NCBI GenBank assembly: GCA_037039685.1 | Contig: JAWNGF010000015.1 | Coordinates: forward strand, 759,001 to 823,000 | DNA: 64,000 bases | Direction of reading: 5' to 3' | Source: Ceratobasidium sp. AG-K | Taxonomy: Eukaryota > Basidiomycota > Agaricomycetes > Cantharellales > Ceratobasidiaceae | In this document: positions 22,798 through 33,390 of the stretch, piece by piece | Layout of the letters: each line of letters opens with the position of its first letter | Position numbering within the stretch: the first letter of the stretch is position 1 | Translations under genes and position numbers: made by a program | Notes under the pieces: model-generated | Seen by the model: the letters and a program-made list of their open reading frames with translations, nothing else | Told to the model about the DNA's origin: nothing | The model's database searches: none

Positions 22798-23247
22798 TGT
22801 CACAAGCTAGTCTTATTTCTCTTTTTGTTGCTTTGTTTGTCTCGTGTTTGGTCTTGTTCTTCTCGCCTTGGCGCATATATAGTTGCCTCTATGTAAGCCA
22901 TGACCACGGGACATGCCTGCCTGGCCTGTTCCCTTGTCTCCTTGGAGTCCATGGACTTACCTTGTTTCCTTTGTCTTGTCCTTGCTTCCCTGGGACTCTT
23001 GCTTTTTCTTGTTTGTGTTCCCTTTGTTGCCTGCTCTCTATTGTACATTGCCACAGTAGATAGTATATATACCAGCAACACAAGTCTTGCTCCCACAAGA
23101 CTTGTTCTCTTGTTGATTCTCCCCTATACTTCACTGTGTGACCCACTTAGGCCTTAGCGCCGCACATTTGACCTTTGTTGTCATCCCAACCCCCATCCTC
23201 ACCACCCGTGGAGCCTTGGCCTCCAAGGTTCAGCTAGGGTTGTGACA
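22798..23247 (+). repeat. 3' LTR of E2 (LTR family D)
   Basis: 450 bp, TGTCACAAGC ... GGTTGTGACA, directly behind a purine tract (agaagggggggtag). Two other D copies are at 33941-34385 and 53997-55793. TATA (gtatatatac) near 23062 is followed by a conserved hairpin. Confidence 0.9.
23080..23105 (+). promoter_or_regulatory. TATA-proximal hairpin in LTR D
   Basis: ACAAGTCTTG, six-base loop CTCCCA, CAAGACTTGT: a perfect 10-bp stem about 17 bp downstream of the TATA sequence, near the expected transcript start. The same stem occurs at 34081-34106 and 54089-54114 with different loops. Confidence 0.7.
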
Positions 23248-24770
23248 AGTATGTGTTCATTTGTGAGAGGAAGGTGTCTGTAGCTGCTCCTTGGGTCCCA
23301 TCAAAGGGTTTGGGCATCTTCTGTTTGGAGGTAGACCCTCCTCCATTTCCTCCTTGGGTTTGGATGATGATTGTACAATCTTGCTGGTGTACTTGATGTC
23401 CTGACTGATTTTCCACACAGAAAGATGGAGTAGATGGAGAGGATGGTGGGATTGGCGCTTGTTGGGGTCCTCTTCCATGCCCTGAGGGTTGGGGCAGTGC
23501 TGATGGCAGGTTTCTCAGTGGCGGAGTTCTCCTGCTCTTCTCCAACCTCCTTTCATCCCTATCCTCCATTTGTTGTTCACCCATTGCTTCTACATCAGCC
23601 CCAATCTGATCAGTTGTAGTTTCCATGTCAGTAATTTGTTGTCTGATAGTGAGCAGAAGTTGTCTGTGGGCTTTGGTCCTTCCCTGTTCCTCCTGCTAGA
23701 GGCGTAGTATAGTTGCTTCCATTGTTGCCAGCCTTGTGTTTTGTGCTGTTATGGAAGCATTGATTCCAGCTTGGTGTCTGCTGGAGGTCATATTGATTTG
23801 TTCCATTGTTTTTAGTGTGGTGATTTCCTGATTCTGGATTCTTTAAAGCATGTTCTTGACTGCCCCTATTCTTTCTAGAAAGGTGTTGACTGTGTCTTCT
23901 GTTCTTCTGCTGATGTGTTCAATGATCTGTAAATAGTTAGTAGTACCTTCCATTTGTGTATCCCACCTCTGTTCAAGCAATTTGATCCTTACTGCCATGA
24001 TGGCATTGTTTTCCATGTATTCTTGTTGTATCCTGTTGTAGATGGCCTGAAGGACTTCTTCTTCCCTTCCCTGTGTATTGATGACTGCACTTTGTTGCCT
24101 TATGTTTTTGTCTATTGAGGCTGTGGCGATTGAGCCACTGGCACTTGTTGCAGACAGTGTTCTTGATGGGGGTGCTGAGGCTGGAGCTCCCACTGCATTT
24201 ACAAGGGCAGGGATTTGGCTTTCCTCAATGTAGAAGGGATAGGGAGCAGAGGTAGAGCTTGTTCCATCTGAAGTGTGGGACATCATTGCAAAGGTGAGAG
24301 GTGATCTCTGTACTGTTACCCTGGGTTGAGAAGGTCCTGGTGTAGGATTCCTCAATTCCCTTCTGATTTGTATTGTTTGTTTAGCCACCAGTGATGCAAC
24401 TGTTGGTAGCCCTACTCTAAGGGGTGCTGAGGGGATTGTGATTGCCCCTGCGCTGGTGGTGCCATCTGTGGTTGGTATTACCACTATTGTCAGAGATGTG
24501 TTAGCCAATCTTTCTATTTTGGCCAAGTTTTGGCCTATATCTCCCAGCCCTCCTGGGACAGTTCCAGTGCTGGGAGGCCTTGATTGTTGGTGTGGACTTA
24601 GTCACTCTGAGAAGTCTGGTGAGGGCCTTGCCCTTTGTGGTGGGTTCAACAGTACTGCCTGTATCCTTGCATAGAGTTCTTCCACTTCCACTGTTGATAA
24701 GGATCTTGAGGATTCCATGATTTTCCACGTCCATGAGCAAGGTGTGTTTCTTGTGGCTAGCAATGTATGG
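23248..24770 (-). pseudogene. gag: gag of element I (5' half)
   Basis: Reads leftward from the primer site at 24771. N-terminal Ser/Thr/Ala-rich part (MAKIERLANTSLTIVV at 24526), then a long coiled-coil-like stretch (about 24,050-23,650, with stops near 23845 and 23697), then the start of the capsid core (KPFDGTQGAATDTFLSQ near 23290). The frame is cut at 23248 by E2. Very CpG-poor. The rest of element I is not in the window. Confidence 0.75.
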
Positions 24771-24782
24771 AGCTTGCTTTGC
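24771..24782 (-). promoter_or_regulatory. Self-primer binding site of element I
   Basis: agcttgctttgc, two bases (aa) inside the LTR start at 24785. Exact reverse complement of gcaaagcaagct at 25445-25456, about 33 bp from the minus-strand TATA (plus gtataaatg). Confidence 0.82.
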
Positions 24783-24784
24783 AA

Positions 24785-25776
24785 TGGTGCAACCCTTCTA
24801 TGCCAGTTGATGGACATCTGTGTCCGTTTGCACCCTATAGGCCACCAGCTGCCTTAGAGGCTATGTACCATATGCAAAGTGACTAATGCAATGTCATAAG
24901 CTTCTTCTAGGTGGCTATGAAACAAGCCGCGACAGAGAGTGGACGGCACTAAGACCTAAGTGACCTCTTGAACCGCAACACACTTAAGTGTCTGTAGGCT
25001 CTAAAGGGTAGGGGTGGTTCTAAGTCACTCGAAGGGGATGTTTTGACAAGACAAAACAAGCTGGGTTTACCAGGCTTGTTGGTCCTCTATATATATTTGA
25101 GAAGTGGCCGAGTCATACACAGCATAGCCACATGAGTCAGAGCAGTCAACCAGTCAGGAGTGTCCATGTGAGTCATGCTGTATAAACAGACATGACTCGT
25201 ACAAAGCACAGCCGCGTTACACAATGTAACACAATAACCACAAGAAGGTGGCAATGCGGCAAACAAGAACATAACAGAAAGAAGGAGACAGGTGGGCAAG
25301 ACGACAGGCGAGTCCGATGGAGTGAGCTAGCTCACGACATGCAACCTTAGTGACTTTATGACAATGGCCAGGGGCCAACTTAGTGTCCAGATGATGACCT
25401 AAAGGCCTAGTGTCTTAGTTGCAGTTGAGGGGAGAGATGACAAGGCAAAGCAAGCTGGAGTAAGTCCATGCTTGCAAGCCAGTATAAATGGGCAGAGGCA
25501 TAAATGCCTCAAAGTTGTACAATACATATAGTGGCCAATCAGGCACCAAGCTCAGTCAGAAAGTCACAAAGACCTTGTAGATGGAAGTTCTAGAAGGTTG
25601 ATCTCTCCAAAGGAAAGATCCAGCAGACAGCGCAGCCATATACACTGTGGGGACAAGTCATCCATACACCTCACGAAACAAGGGAGAGGGCCACATCTAT
25701 GTACATTAGGCACTTAAGGTGCCATGGGTCCAGTCAAGCAAGCTGAGTCCATGTGTGTCATGGATGGGTCATGACA
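24785..25776 (-). repeat. 5' LTR of element I, split by a solo family A LTR
   Basis: TGGTGCAACC ... GGGTCATGACA. About 540 bp without the nested LTR. The outer half resembles LTR F (catccatacacctcac, aacaagggagagggc), so I and F are related families. It truncates the third ORF of element J at 25777, so I is inserted in J. Confidence 0.8.
24892..25339 (-). repeat. Solo LTR, family A, TSD TGCAA
   Basis: 448 bp, TGTCATAAGC ... GCTCACGACA, flanked by TGCAA at 24887-24891 and 25340-25344. Nested in the LTR of element I. Confidence 0.95.
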
Positions 25777-26020
25777 TTGGGCATTCCTTGAGTTGACTGT
25801 TTCTGGGTGCCTTGTGTCCAACCCACTTGAACTCCCCTGCTACTGCCAGATGGAGCATGTAGCTCCCCTCGTAATATTGGCACTGCCCTGCACACTGCAT
25901 TTGTTGAGGGATGTGGTATAAAACCGCACCAGAGTCAAGACAGTTTGCAATTTTGCAGGCCATGCCTGTGGCCCATGGGAGGTTGCTGATTGTGACTGAG
26001 CAGTGAGTGGCAGGCATTGT
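25777..26020 (-). pseudogene. Third ORF of J, truncated by LTR I
   Basis: ATG 26020 (MPATHCSVTISNL), open into the LTR of element I. About 80 residues remain, including CLDSGAVLYHIPQQ and LHLAVAGEFKWVGHK, which align with ILDAGAALYIFKQ and LHSDLGEFHWVGKK of A3. Same place and same MPA start as in A and B. Confidence 0.7.
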
Positions 26021-27218
26021 TGAAAACATTTTTCAGAGTGGTTAGTTGGTTTTGGAGTGGCTTTAGAGCAGTAGCAGCTGAAGAGAGCTGTTTGAGTTGA
26101 GGTTTGCCACTCTTCCCTTGGTCCTTTTAACTGGTAGTTGTTTGAAATTCAGAGGTACAGGTGCCAAAGAATTTTCTTTGAGGAATCTTCTCATGATGGG
26201 TAGCAGTTCTGCAATCTTCTCTGCCCTTTCCTCAGTGCCTTTGCTTGGTGGGTATCCCTTCCATTGGATCACATATTTGAGTCCTTGCTTTGTTTCCTTC
26301 CAGTCCACAATCTTCTCAACCTCCTAGACTTCTTCATCTTTGTCTGTTTCTATGGGAGCTGGTTGCATGTGGTTCCTGTTGAATTCCTTGTCCTCCTTGT
26401 ATTTCCATAGCTGATCAATATGGAAGTTGTTGTGCTTCCTGATGGACTTGGGGAGCTCAATCTGATATGCATGGGAGGAAATCACTCTTGTGACCTTGAA
26501 AGGCCCCAATTTCTCATTGTCAAGCTTCTTCATTGGCCGTTTTCTTTTGAAGTTTGTTCCTAGCACCCAGACAAGATTGCCTGGTTTGTATTTTTCCCTT
26601 GGTTCCTTCACCTGTTCTTCATGGAATTGCATTGCTGCTACTGCCTCTCTTCTTGCTTCTTCCATCTGATCCTGCAGGTCTCTAGCAGAAGGGTTCAGAA
26701 TGTTGGCGTCCATTACATTCCATCTAGGGTGGAATCCATAGTTTATTTTGAAGGGGGTCTTGCCTGTTGTTCTGTTGACATCATTGTTGTAGCAGAATTC
26801 TGCAATAGGTAGCCATCACACCCAGTTATCCTGTCTGTAATTGATGAAAGCCCTCAAGGATCCCTCAAGCCACTGGTTTACTCACTCTGATTGACCATTG
26901 GTTTGAGGGTGGAAGGCTGTACTAAAGGAACGGTTGATCCCCAGTTTTTTGTAAAGGGTATGCAGGAAGTGGCTGTTGAAGGTGGTACCTCTGTTGGAGA
27001 ATGTTTGCCTCAGTAAATCATGAAGCTTCCAAATATTTGATATGAAGAGATCTGCCACCCCTTGTGCTGTTGTTGCTTCTTTGCAAGGGATGAAAGGCAA
27101 CATTTTGCTGTGTCAGTCCACTACTACCAAGATACTGTCCCACCTGGCTGATTTGGGTAGCTTGATGATTAAGTCATAACTGTTGTGTTCCCAAGGGCAG
27201 GTTGCTCTAGGTAGTAGT

Positions 27219-27674
27219 TGTTGTGAGCCAGCTCCCTCCATTGGACTTGCCTGTTGTCTTGCTTGCCTGTTAGTTGCCTTATGTCGTGTTTCCGTTTCCT
27301 TTTGCCGCATTGCCACTTTCTTGTGGTTATTCTGTTACATTGTGTAACACGGCTGTGCTTTGTATGAGTCATGACTGCCTGTGCAGCATGACTCACTTGG
27401 ACACTCCTGACTGGCTTGTATGTTTGACTCATGTGGCTGCACCTTGTATGACTCGGCCTCTTTCTTTATATATATAGAGGACCAACAAGCCTGGTAAACC
27501 CAGCTTGTTTTGTCTCGTCAAAACATCCCCTTCAAGTGACACTTAGAACAACCCCTACCCTTTAGAGCCTACAGACACTTAAGTGTGTTGCGGTTCAAGA
27601 GGTCACTTAGGTCTTAGTGCTGTCCACTCTCCCTTGCGACTTGTCTCACAGCCACTAAGAAGTAGCTTACAACA
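27219..27674 (+). repeat. Solo LTR, family A, TSD GTAGT
   Basis: 456 bp, TGTTGTGAGCC ... CTTACAACA, flanked by GTAGT at 27214-27218 and 27675-27679. Inserted in the integrase region of J. Confidence 0.95.
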
Positions 27675-28051
27675 GTAGTCTTGCCGGTACCAAATGTGTA
27701 TTTCCCTTGCTTCTTTGACATGTTTTGCAGGAGTCCACCTATCTGTTAACAGTTGCTTTCATTCCTGGCAGTAGTATCACCTTGAGAGAAGTTCCAGGGT
27801 TCTTGCTTGTCCATAATGACATGCAGTTGGTGAATTGTGGTGTTTCTGTAGTAGTTGCAGACATAGATCCTTGTCTTCTGGAACATAGATTGCACCCCTG
27901 TACCACAGGAGTCCTTCCATCATTTCATCATCCTTAAATTGCTTCTTGACACTAGGAGGAAGGTTTTCTTGATCCCTGATGGCTAGTATGAGTGTGCTAA
28001 GTGATTCATCCTCTTCCAGGGCTTCTGTGATTCCAGTGATAATGTCTCTCC

Positions 28052-28510
28052 TGTTGTAAGCTTCTTCTTAGTGGCTATGAGACAAGCTGCAAGGGAGAGT
28101 GGACAGCACTAAGACCTAAGAGACCTCTTGAATTGCATTACACTTAAGTGGCTGTAGACTCTTAAGGGTAGGGGTGGTTCAAAGTGTCACTCAAAGGGAA
28201 TGTTTGACAAGACCAAACAAGCTGGGTTTACCAGGCTTGTTGGTCCTCTATATATATTCAGAAAGTGGCCAAGTCATACAAGGCGTAGCCACACAAGTCA
28301 TACATACAAGCCAGTCAGGAGTGTCCAAGTGAGTCATGCTGTGTGGGCAGTCATGACTTGTACAGAGCACAGCCGCGTTACACAATGTAACAAAATTACC
28401 GCAAGAACATGGCAACGCAGTGCTGGAAAACAACACAGAAAGAACAACAAACAAGAGAGCAGACAGGCAAGACACAAGGCAAGTTTAATGGAGAGAGCTG
28501 GCTCACAACA
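28052..28510 (-). repeat. Solo LTR, family A, TSD TCTCC
   Basis: 459 bp, TGTTGTAAGC ... GCTCACAACA, flanked by TCTCC at 28047-28051 and 28511-28515. Inserted upstream of the J integrase zinc region. Confidence 0.95.
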
Positions 28511-29411
28511 TCTCCCTGGTTCAGCAGCAAATCCCTTGAATCTCTCCTGGGGTATCATGATTTGTTCTGCATTTGGTATGTCTTGATGTTCTGATTGTCT
28601 TGACCAGAGGTCTGGCTTGCTAGATAGTTTTCCTGGTGCCTAGTGTATCTAAATGTTGAAGGCCACAAGTTCTTGTTACCATCTGTTGTGTTGTCAGTTG
28701 AAAGTTTTTGCTGTTTGCCAGTAAGTTAAGTTCCTATGATCCGAATAAACTGTGACTGGTTCTCTGGTTCCTTCCAGATGTAACCTCCAATGCTTCAGGG
28801 CTGTGCTGATGGCTAGGAGTTCTTTGTCATGTGTATCAAAGTTCATTTGTGGTGCTGTGAAATGCTGTGATAGGAATGCAATTGGGTGTAGATAACTGTT
28901 GTCTTGTTGTTGTGAAAGAATCATTCCCATTGCTACCCCTGATGCATCTGTTTCTACAAAGTAGGATTTGGTAGGGTTGGGATGTGCTAATACTGGATCC
29001 TTGGTTACTGTGGTTTCAAGTTCATCAAAGGCTTGTTGTGCTTCTACCACCCATTCCCACTTCTGCTCCTTTCTTGTGCATTTGGTTCATGGTTTAACAA
29101 TACTGCTGAAGTTCTGCACAAATCATTGTCCAAAGTTTGCAAAGCCTAAGAAGGCTTGTACCTGTTTGACTGTCTTTGGAATATGTCATTCCAGGATCAA
29201 CTTGATTTTGTCTTTCTCCATGGAAATTCCTTGAGGTGTGATAACAATGCTGACAAAGGTAAGTGTGGTGATAAAGAATTTGCATGTTGTGATTTCCAGG
29301 AAGAGGTTTTCTTCTAATCACCTTAGTACCTCCCTGACATCTTTCACATGCTACTCCCTGTCCTTTGAGAAGATGAGGATGTCATCAATGCAGATCATGA
29401 CCAAAACATCC

Positions 29412-30178
<767 letters not shown>

Positions 30179-30885
30179 AATGTCATGGAGGATTTTGTCC
30201 ATCATTCATTGGAAGATTGCTGGACTGTTCACAAGTCCAAATGGCATAACCCTGTATTCATAGTGTCCTTCCTTGGTTCTGAATGCTGTTTTCCATTGGT
30301 TGCTCTCCCTGATTTGGATGTTTTTGAAGCCTTGCCATAGGTCCAATTTTGAAAAGATTTTGGCTTCCTTCAATTTTTTGAGATGGTCCTGCTGTAGTGG
30401 TAGAGGGAATTGATTGGGTATAGTGACTTTGTTGATTCCTCTGAGGTCAACTACCAATTGCAAAAGTTCCTATGGTGTCATTGGTTCTGCATTTTCATCT
30501 TGGTGCTTCTTAACAGAGAAAGCGTGTGAAGCAATGCGTGATTTGCTTGGTACAATCTGGCCTGCCACTAGTTCCTCCTCTATATGCTTCCTCAGGACCC
30601 ATGTTTCCATTGGAGAGAGCAGATAAGTTCATGCCAGTTTAGGTAGTTCTGCATCTGGCCTGAAATTGATTTTGCAATCCCATTCCCTGTGTAGCAGCAA
30701 CTCCTTGAAAAGTTCCTCACTGAAGATCTTCTTGACATCTGGGAATTTTTCTGTTATCTCTGTTAGATGTGCCACTTTTGCCATGATGGGTTCTTTTTGC
30801 CAAGTAATTTCCATTGTTTCCCAGTTTATTTCAGGGTTGCCTTCTGACAACCATGTCATCCCTAGAATTGAAGGGGATTCTCTGG
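30179..30885 (-). pseudogene. pol: pol of J, 5' part (protease end and RT)
   Basis: SILGMTWLSEGNPEINWE at about 30855, the linker region (LLLHREWDCKINF), then RT (LVVDLRGINKV, IFSKLDLWQGFKNIQIRE, TAFRTKEGHYEYRVMPFGL). The RT frame is fairly well kept at 30206-30463. The protease catalytic part is missing; an LTR C fragment takes its place at 30886-31085. Confidence 0.8.
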
Positions 30886-31085
30886 TGTTGCAACCCAATG
30901 CTATGATGGTTGCCAACTGTAACTGTATGTGCCTGAGTTAAGGCTTAGAGGGACTTGGCACCCAAAGAGCTGTGAACTGTAGACTGCAAATGGCGCAAAT
31001 GCCTGAGGATCCAAGGTAACCCTGAGGGAAACCCAGTGAGGGACTGTTTGTTGGGAAAATGACAAGGCAAAACAAGATGGGGATA
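30886..31085 (-). repeat. LTR C fragment (R-U5 side) in place of the J protease
   Basis: About 200 bp equal to the inner part of LTR C: from the LTR start TGTTGCAACC to gatgggga, about where the transcript should begin. The U3 and TATA part is absent. TCTGG stands on both sides (30881-30885, 31086-31090). The J pol start (MSDATQ) lies to the right and protease C-terminus to the left, with about 100 codons missing between them. Confidence 0.6.
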
Positions 31086-32226
31086 TCTGGGTAGCATCTG
31101 ACATGGAGACAGAGCACCCTAGGCTTTTCCCAACTCCCTTTTGCTGTTGCTAGTCTCTTCAATGGTTCCTACTTTGGCCATCTCTGTTCCCTTGATTGAT
31201 GGAGCATCCTGGTACTTCCATCCATTCTTGCATTGTTGTACAAAATGGGCTTTTGATCCGCATTTAATGCAGGCTCCTTCCTGACAACAACGCTTCTTGG
31301 TCTCTTCAGGGACTAATTTCGTTTTTTTGCTTTGGGTTCATCTGCCTTGACTAGTTTGCCCTTTATTGCTTTGTCCAGTTTGGTTGCTCCCTTGGCCCCT
31401 ATATCCTCTGATGTATGTAGATTTGTACCCTTGTTTTGCTTTCAGCATTTGATCCACCTTGATGGTTGCCATTACAAGTCCTTCAAATCTAAGGTTTCCA
31501 ATGTAGTTGTTCATCAGGGAGAGGGAGTCTAGTTATGCTGGTAAATCTGGGGCTAGCCCTTGTTTGAAAGCTTCCTTGTATGCTGCATCTCCCATATTGG
31601 TAAGGGCCTTATGGTTTCTGAATCCTGTGATATAGGAAGTGAGAGCAGTGTCAATATGCCCCTTCATCTGGATTCTCATGAGCTTCCTGGAGGCCTGTTC
31701 CTTTGCCATGGGATCATTGAAATTGAGTATGAAGTCTTCCTTCATATTTGACCATGAGTAGATTGCATCTGTGTCACTGGTGTACATGGGTTTTTTTTTT
31801 TGATTCTTTCAAGGTGGTTGAATGCCCATGCTTTTGCTTCCTTGTGTTCCATGTTGCTGAGAGAGGTAGAAATCTTCTTCTGATTGTTATTGAACCCCTT
31901 CCTGTGGATGTTGAAGTATGTTCCCATCAATGTGATGAAGTGATCTGCTTCTGTGCCTGTCTTCCCATTGTATGTTTCTGGTTTCTTGACAATGGCTGAT
32001 TGATCCCTGCTTTCTGTGATATCATCTGCTAGATATGTGTAGATGCTGAAGTGTTTGCTGCAAGTGGTGTTGGGCTTCTTTTCTTCCTGTTGTTCCTTTA
32101 CTGGGGTTTGTTGTTGTGACCTATGGCCCCTCCATAGACTCTGTCTCTTGTTTGCTTCCTGTTGTTCCATAGTCTCAGCTTGCCTTTTGTTCTGCCTCCT
32201 TTGTCTTACATTGCTTTGTCTACATG
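31086..32226 (-). pseudogene. gag: gag of J and pol start
   Basis: Gln/Lys-rich N-terminus (MEQQEANKRQSLW at 32170, open further upstream), capsid core (KPETYNGKTGTEADHFITLM, then WSNMKEDFILNFNDP), and zinc knuckle CIKCGSKAHFVQQC near 31250. It ends at a TAG near 31125; pol starts MSDATQ in another frame at 31104. A frameshift lies near 31790 at a T run. Confidence 0.75.
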
Positions 32227-32684
32227 CAGCCTTATGCTGCTTCTTGTTGGCTATGAGACAAGCCGCAATGGAGAGTGGACGGCACTAAGACCTAAGTGAC
32301 CTCTTGGACTGCAACACACTTAAGCGTCTGTAGGCCCTTGAGGGTAGGGGTGGTTCAAAGTGTCACTCAAAGGGGATGTTTGACGAGACAAAACAAGCTG
32401 GGGTTACCAGGCTTGTTGGTCCTCTATATATATTCAGAAAGAGGCCGAGTCATACATAGGCGCAGCCACACAAGTCATACATAACAGCCAGTCAGGAGTG
32501 TCCATGTGAGTCATGCTGTATGAACAGACATGACTTGTACAAGGCACTGCCGCATTACACAGTGTAACAGAAAAAACCACAAGAATGTGGCAACGCGGCA
32601 AACGGAAACAGAAACACAAAACAAAGGGAGAAACAGGTGGGCGAGACAGTAGGCAAGTCCGATGGAGGGAGCTGGCTCATGACA
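32227..32684 (-). repeat. LTR, family A, divergent left end
   Basis: About 458 bp. The body is clearly family A (ggctatgagacaagccgc ... GCTCATGACA) but the first 15 bp have decayed (agccttatgctgc). No TSD could be recognised. On the right it meets an inverted LTR C piece. Confidence 0.8.
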
Positions 32685-33036
32685 TTTTCCTTTGTCTTAC
32701 AACTTCCTTTCTTGGCAAGTCATGTTCCTTTATAGGACATGACTCATAGAGCTTTCTGATTGGTTAGTTTGTATGACTTGTTTCTTGGCATGAGTATGAC
32801 TCATGCCTTTTCTGAATATATATTGAGGCAACAACAAGCATGGTACCCCCATCTTGTTTTGCCTTGTCATTTTCCCCAACAAACAGTCCTTCACTGGGTT
32901 TCCATCAGGGTTACCTTGGATCCTCAGGCCTCAGCACTGCTCACAGTCTACAGTTCACAGCTCTTTGGGTGAAGAAGTCTCACTGAGTCTTGACTTGTGC
33001 ACACACAGTTACAGTGGGCAACCATCATACTGTTGG
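32685..33036 (+). repeat. LTR C fragment, plus orientation
   Basis: About 350 bp reverse-complementary to the LTR at 53519-53996, from within U3 (ggcaagtcatgttcc) through the TATA (gaatatatattgagg) and cttgttttgccttgtc to nearly the end (ggcaaccatcat). The outer U3 end is missing. Confidence 0.75.
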
Positions 33037-33390
33037 GTGATCTTCCATTTGATCACCTATTTGATATTAGAACATTCTGGAATGTTGTTCTTGTTTGTAT
33101 ATAGCTGTATGTCTTCATGTATATATCCTGAGGGGTCAAGTCTGGTAACAACCAGGACTTGACCTCCTGTCAATGGGATCAAGCTTGCATACTATCTTAC
33201 TAGCAGGCTCTCTACCCCACTCATACTAAGTCACTAAGGCCTTAGTTGCTATCCACACTTCTGTAACATTTCACCACTTTTGTCCACTCCTTTTGGGTTT
33301 AGGGTTTACCCCTTGCTTATTGTATTTGCCATGGGACTTGGGCCCAGCATTATATCCTTTTCTTAGTTGTCAGCAAGCTGAGTCATGACA
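33037..33390 (+). repeat. Putative LTR K, 3' part
   Basis: Ends AGTCATGACA against broken pol of element C. A TATA-like gtatatat lies at 33119-33126, followed by a strong hairpin (33134-33164) and a D-like cactaaggccttag stretch. It is read as the R-U5 side of a plus-oriented LTR distantly like family D. The start is unclear. Possible TSD half: CCCAG at 33391. Confidence 0.4.

Larger units (their letters stand above)
17745..23247 (+). mobile_element. Element E2: plus-strand gypsy element, 5' end missing, 3' LTR of type D
   Basis: Holds the gag C-terminus, pol with a canonical chromodomain, a third ORF, a polypurine tract (about 22784-22797) and a D-type LTR. Its pol is of the same clade as element C (shared ECLCK motif; same integrase style). 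The 5' LTR and gag N-terminus are absent; the inverted F LTR abuts the gag fragment. A solo family A LTR is nested at 22059-22522. The right flank AGTAT (23248) cuts into gag of element I, so E2 is probably inserted in I. Confidence 0.8.
26063..29411 (-). pseudogene. pol: pol of J, 3' part (RT end, RNase H, integrase, chromodomain)
   Basis: From right to left: RT catalytic region ICIDDILIFSKD (29400); RNase H (ETDASGVAMGMILSQ, 28694-29050); integrase zinc region near 27800 (HHNSPTACHYGQ); core fragments within 26882-27205 where the second catalytic Asp reads Asn (SNRGTTF); C-terminal part 26324-26713; chromodomain 26063-26308 (YVIQWKGYPPSKGTEERAE) lacking the third cage Trp. Solo LTRs at 27219-27674 and 28052-28510 interrupt it. 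Many frameshifts and stops. Confidence 0.82.
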
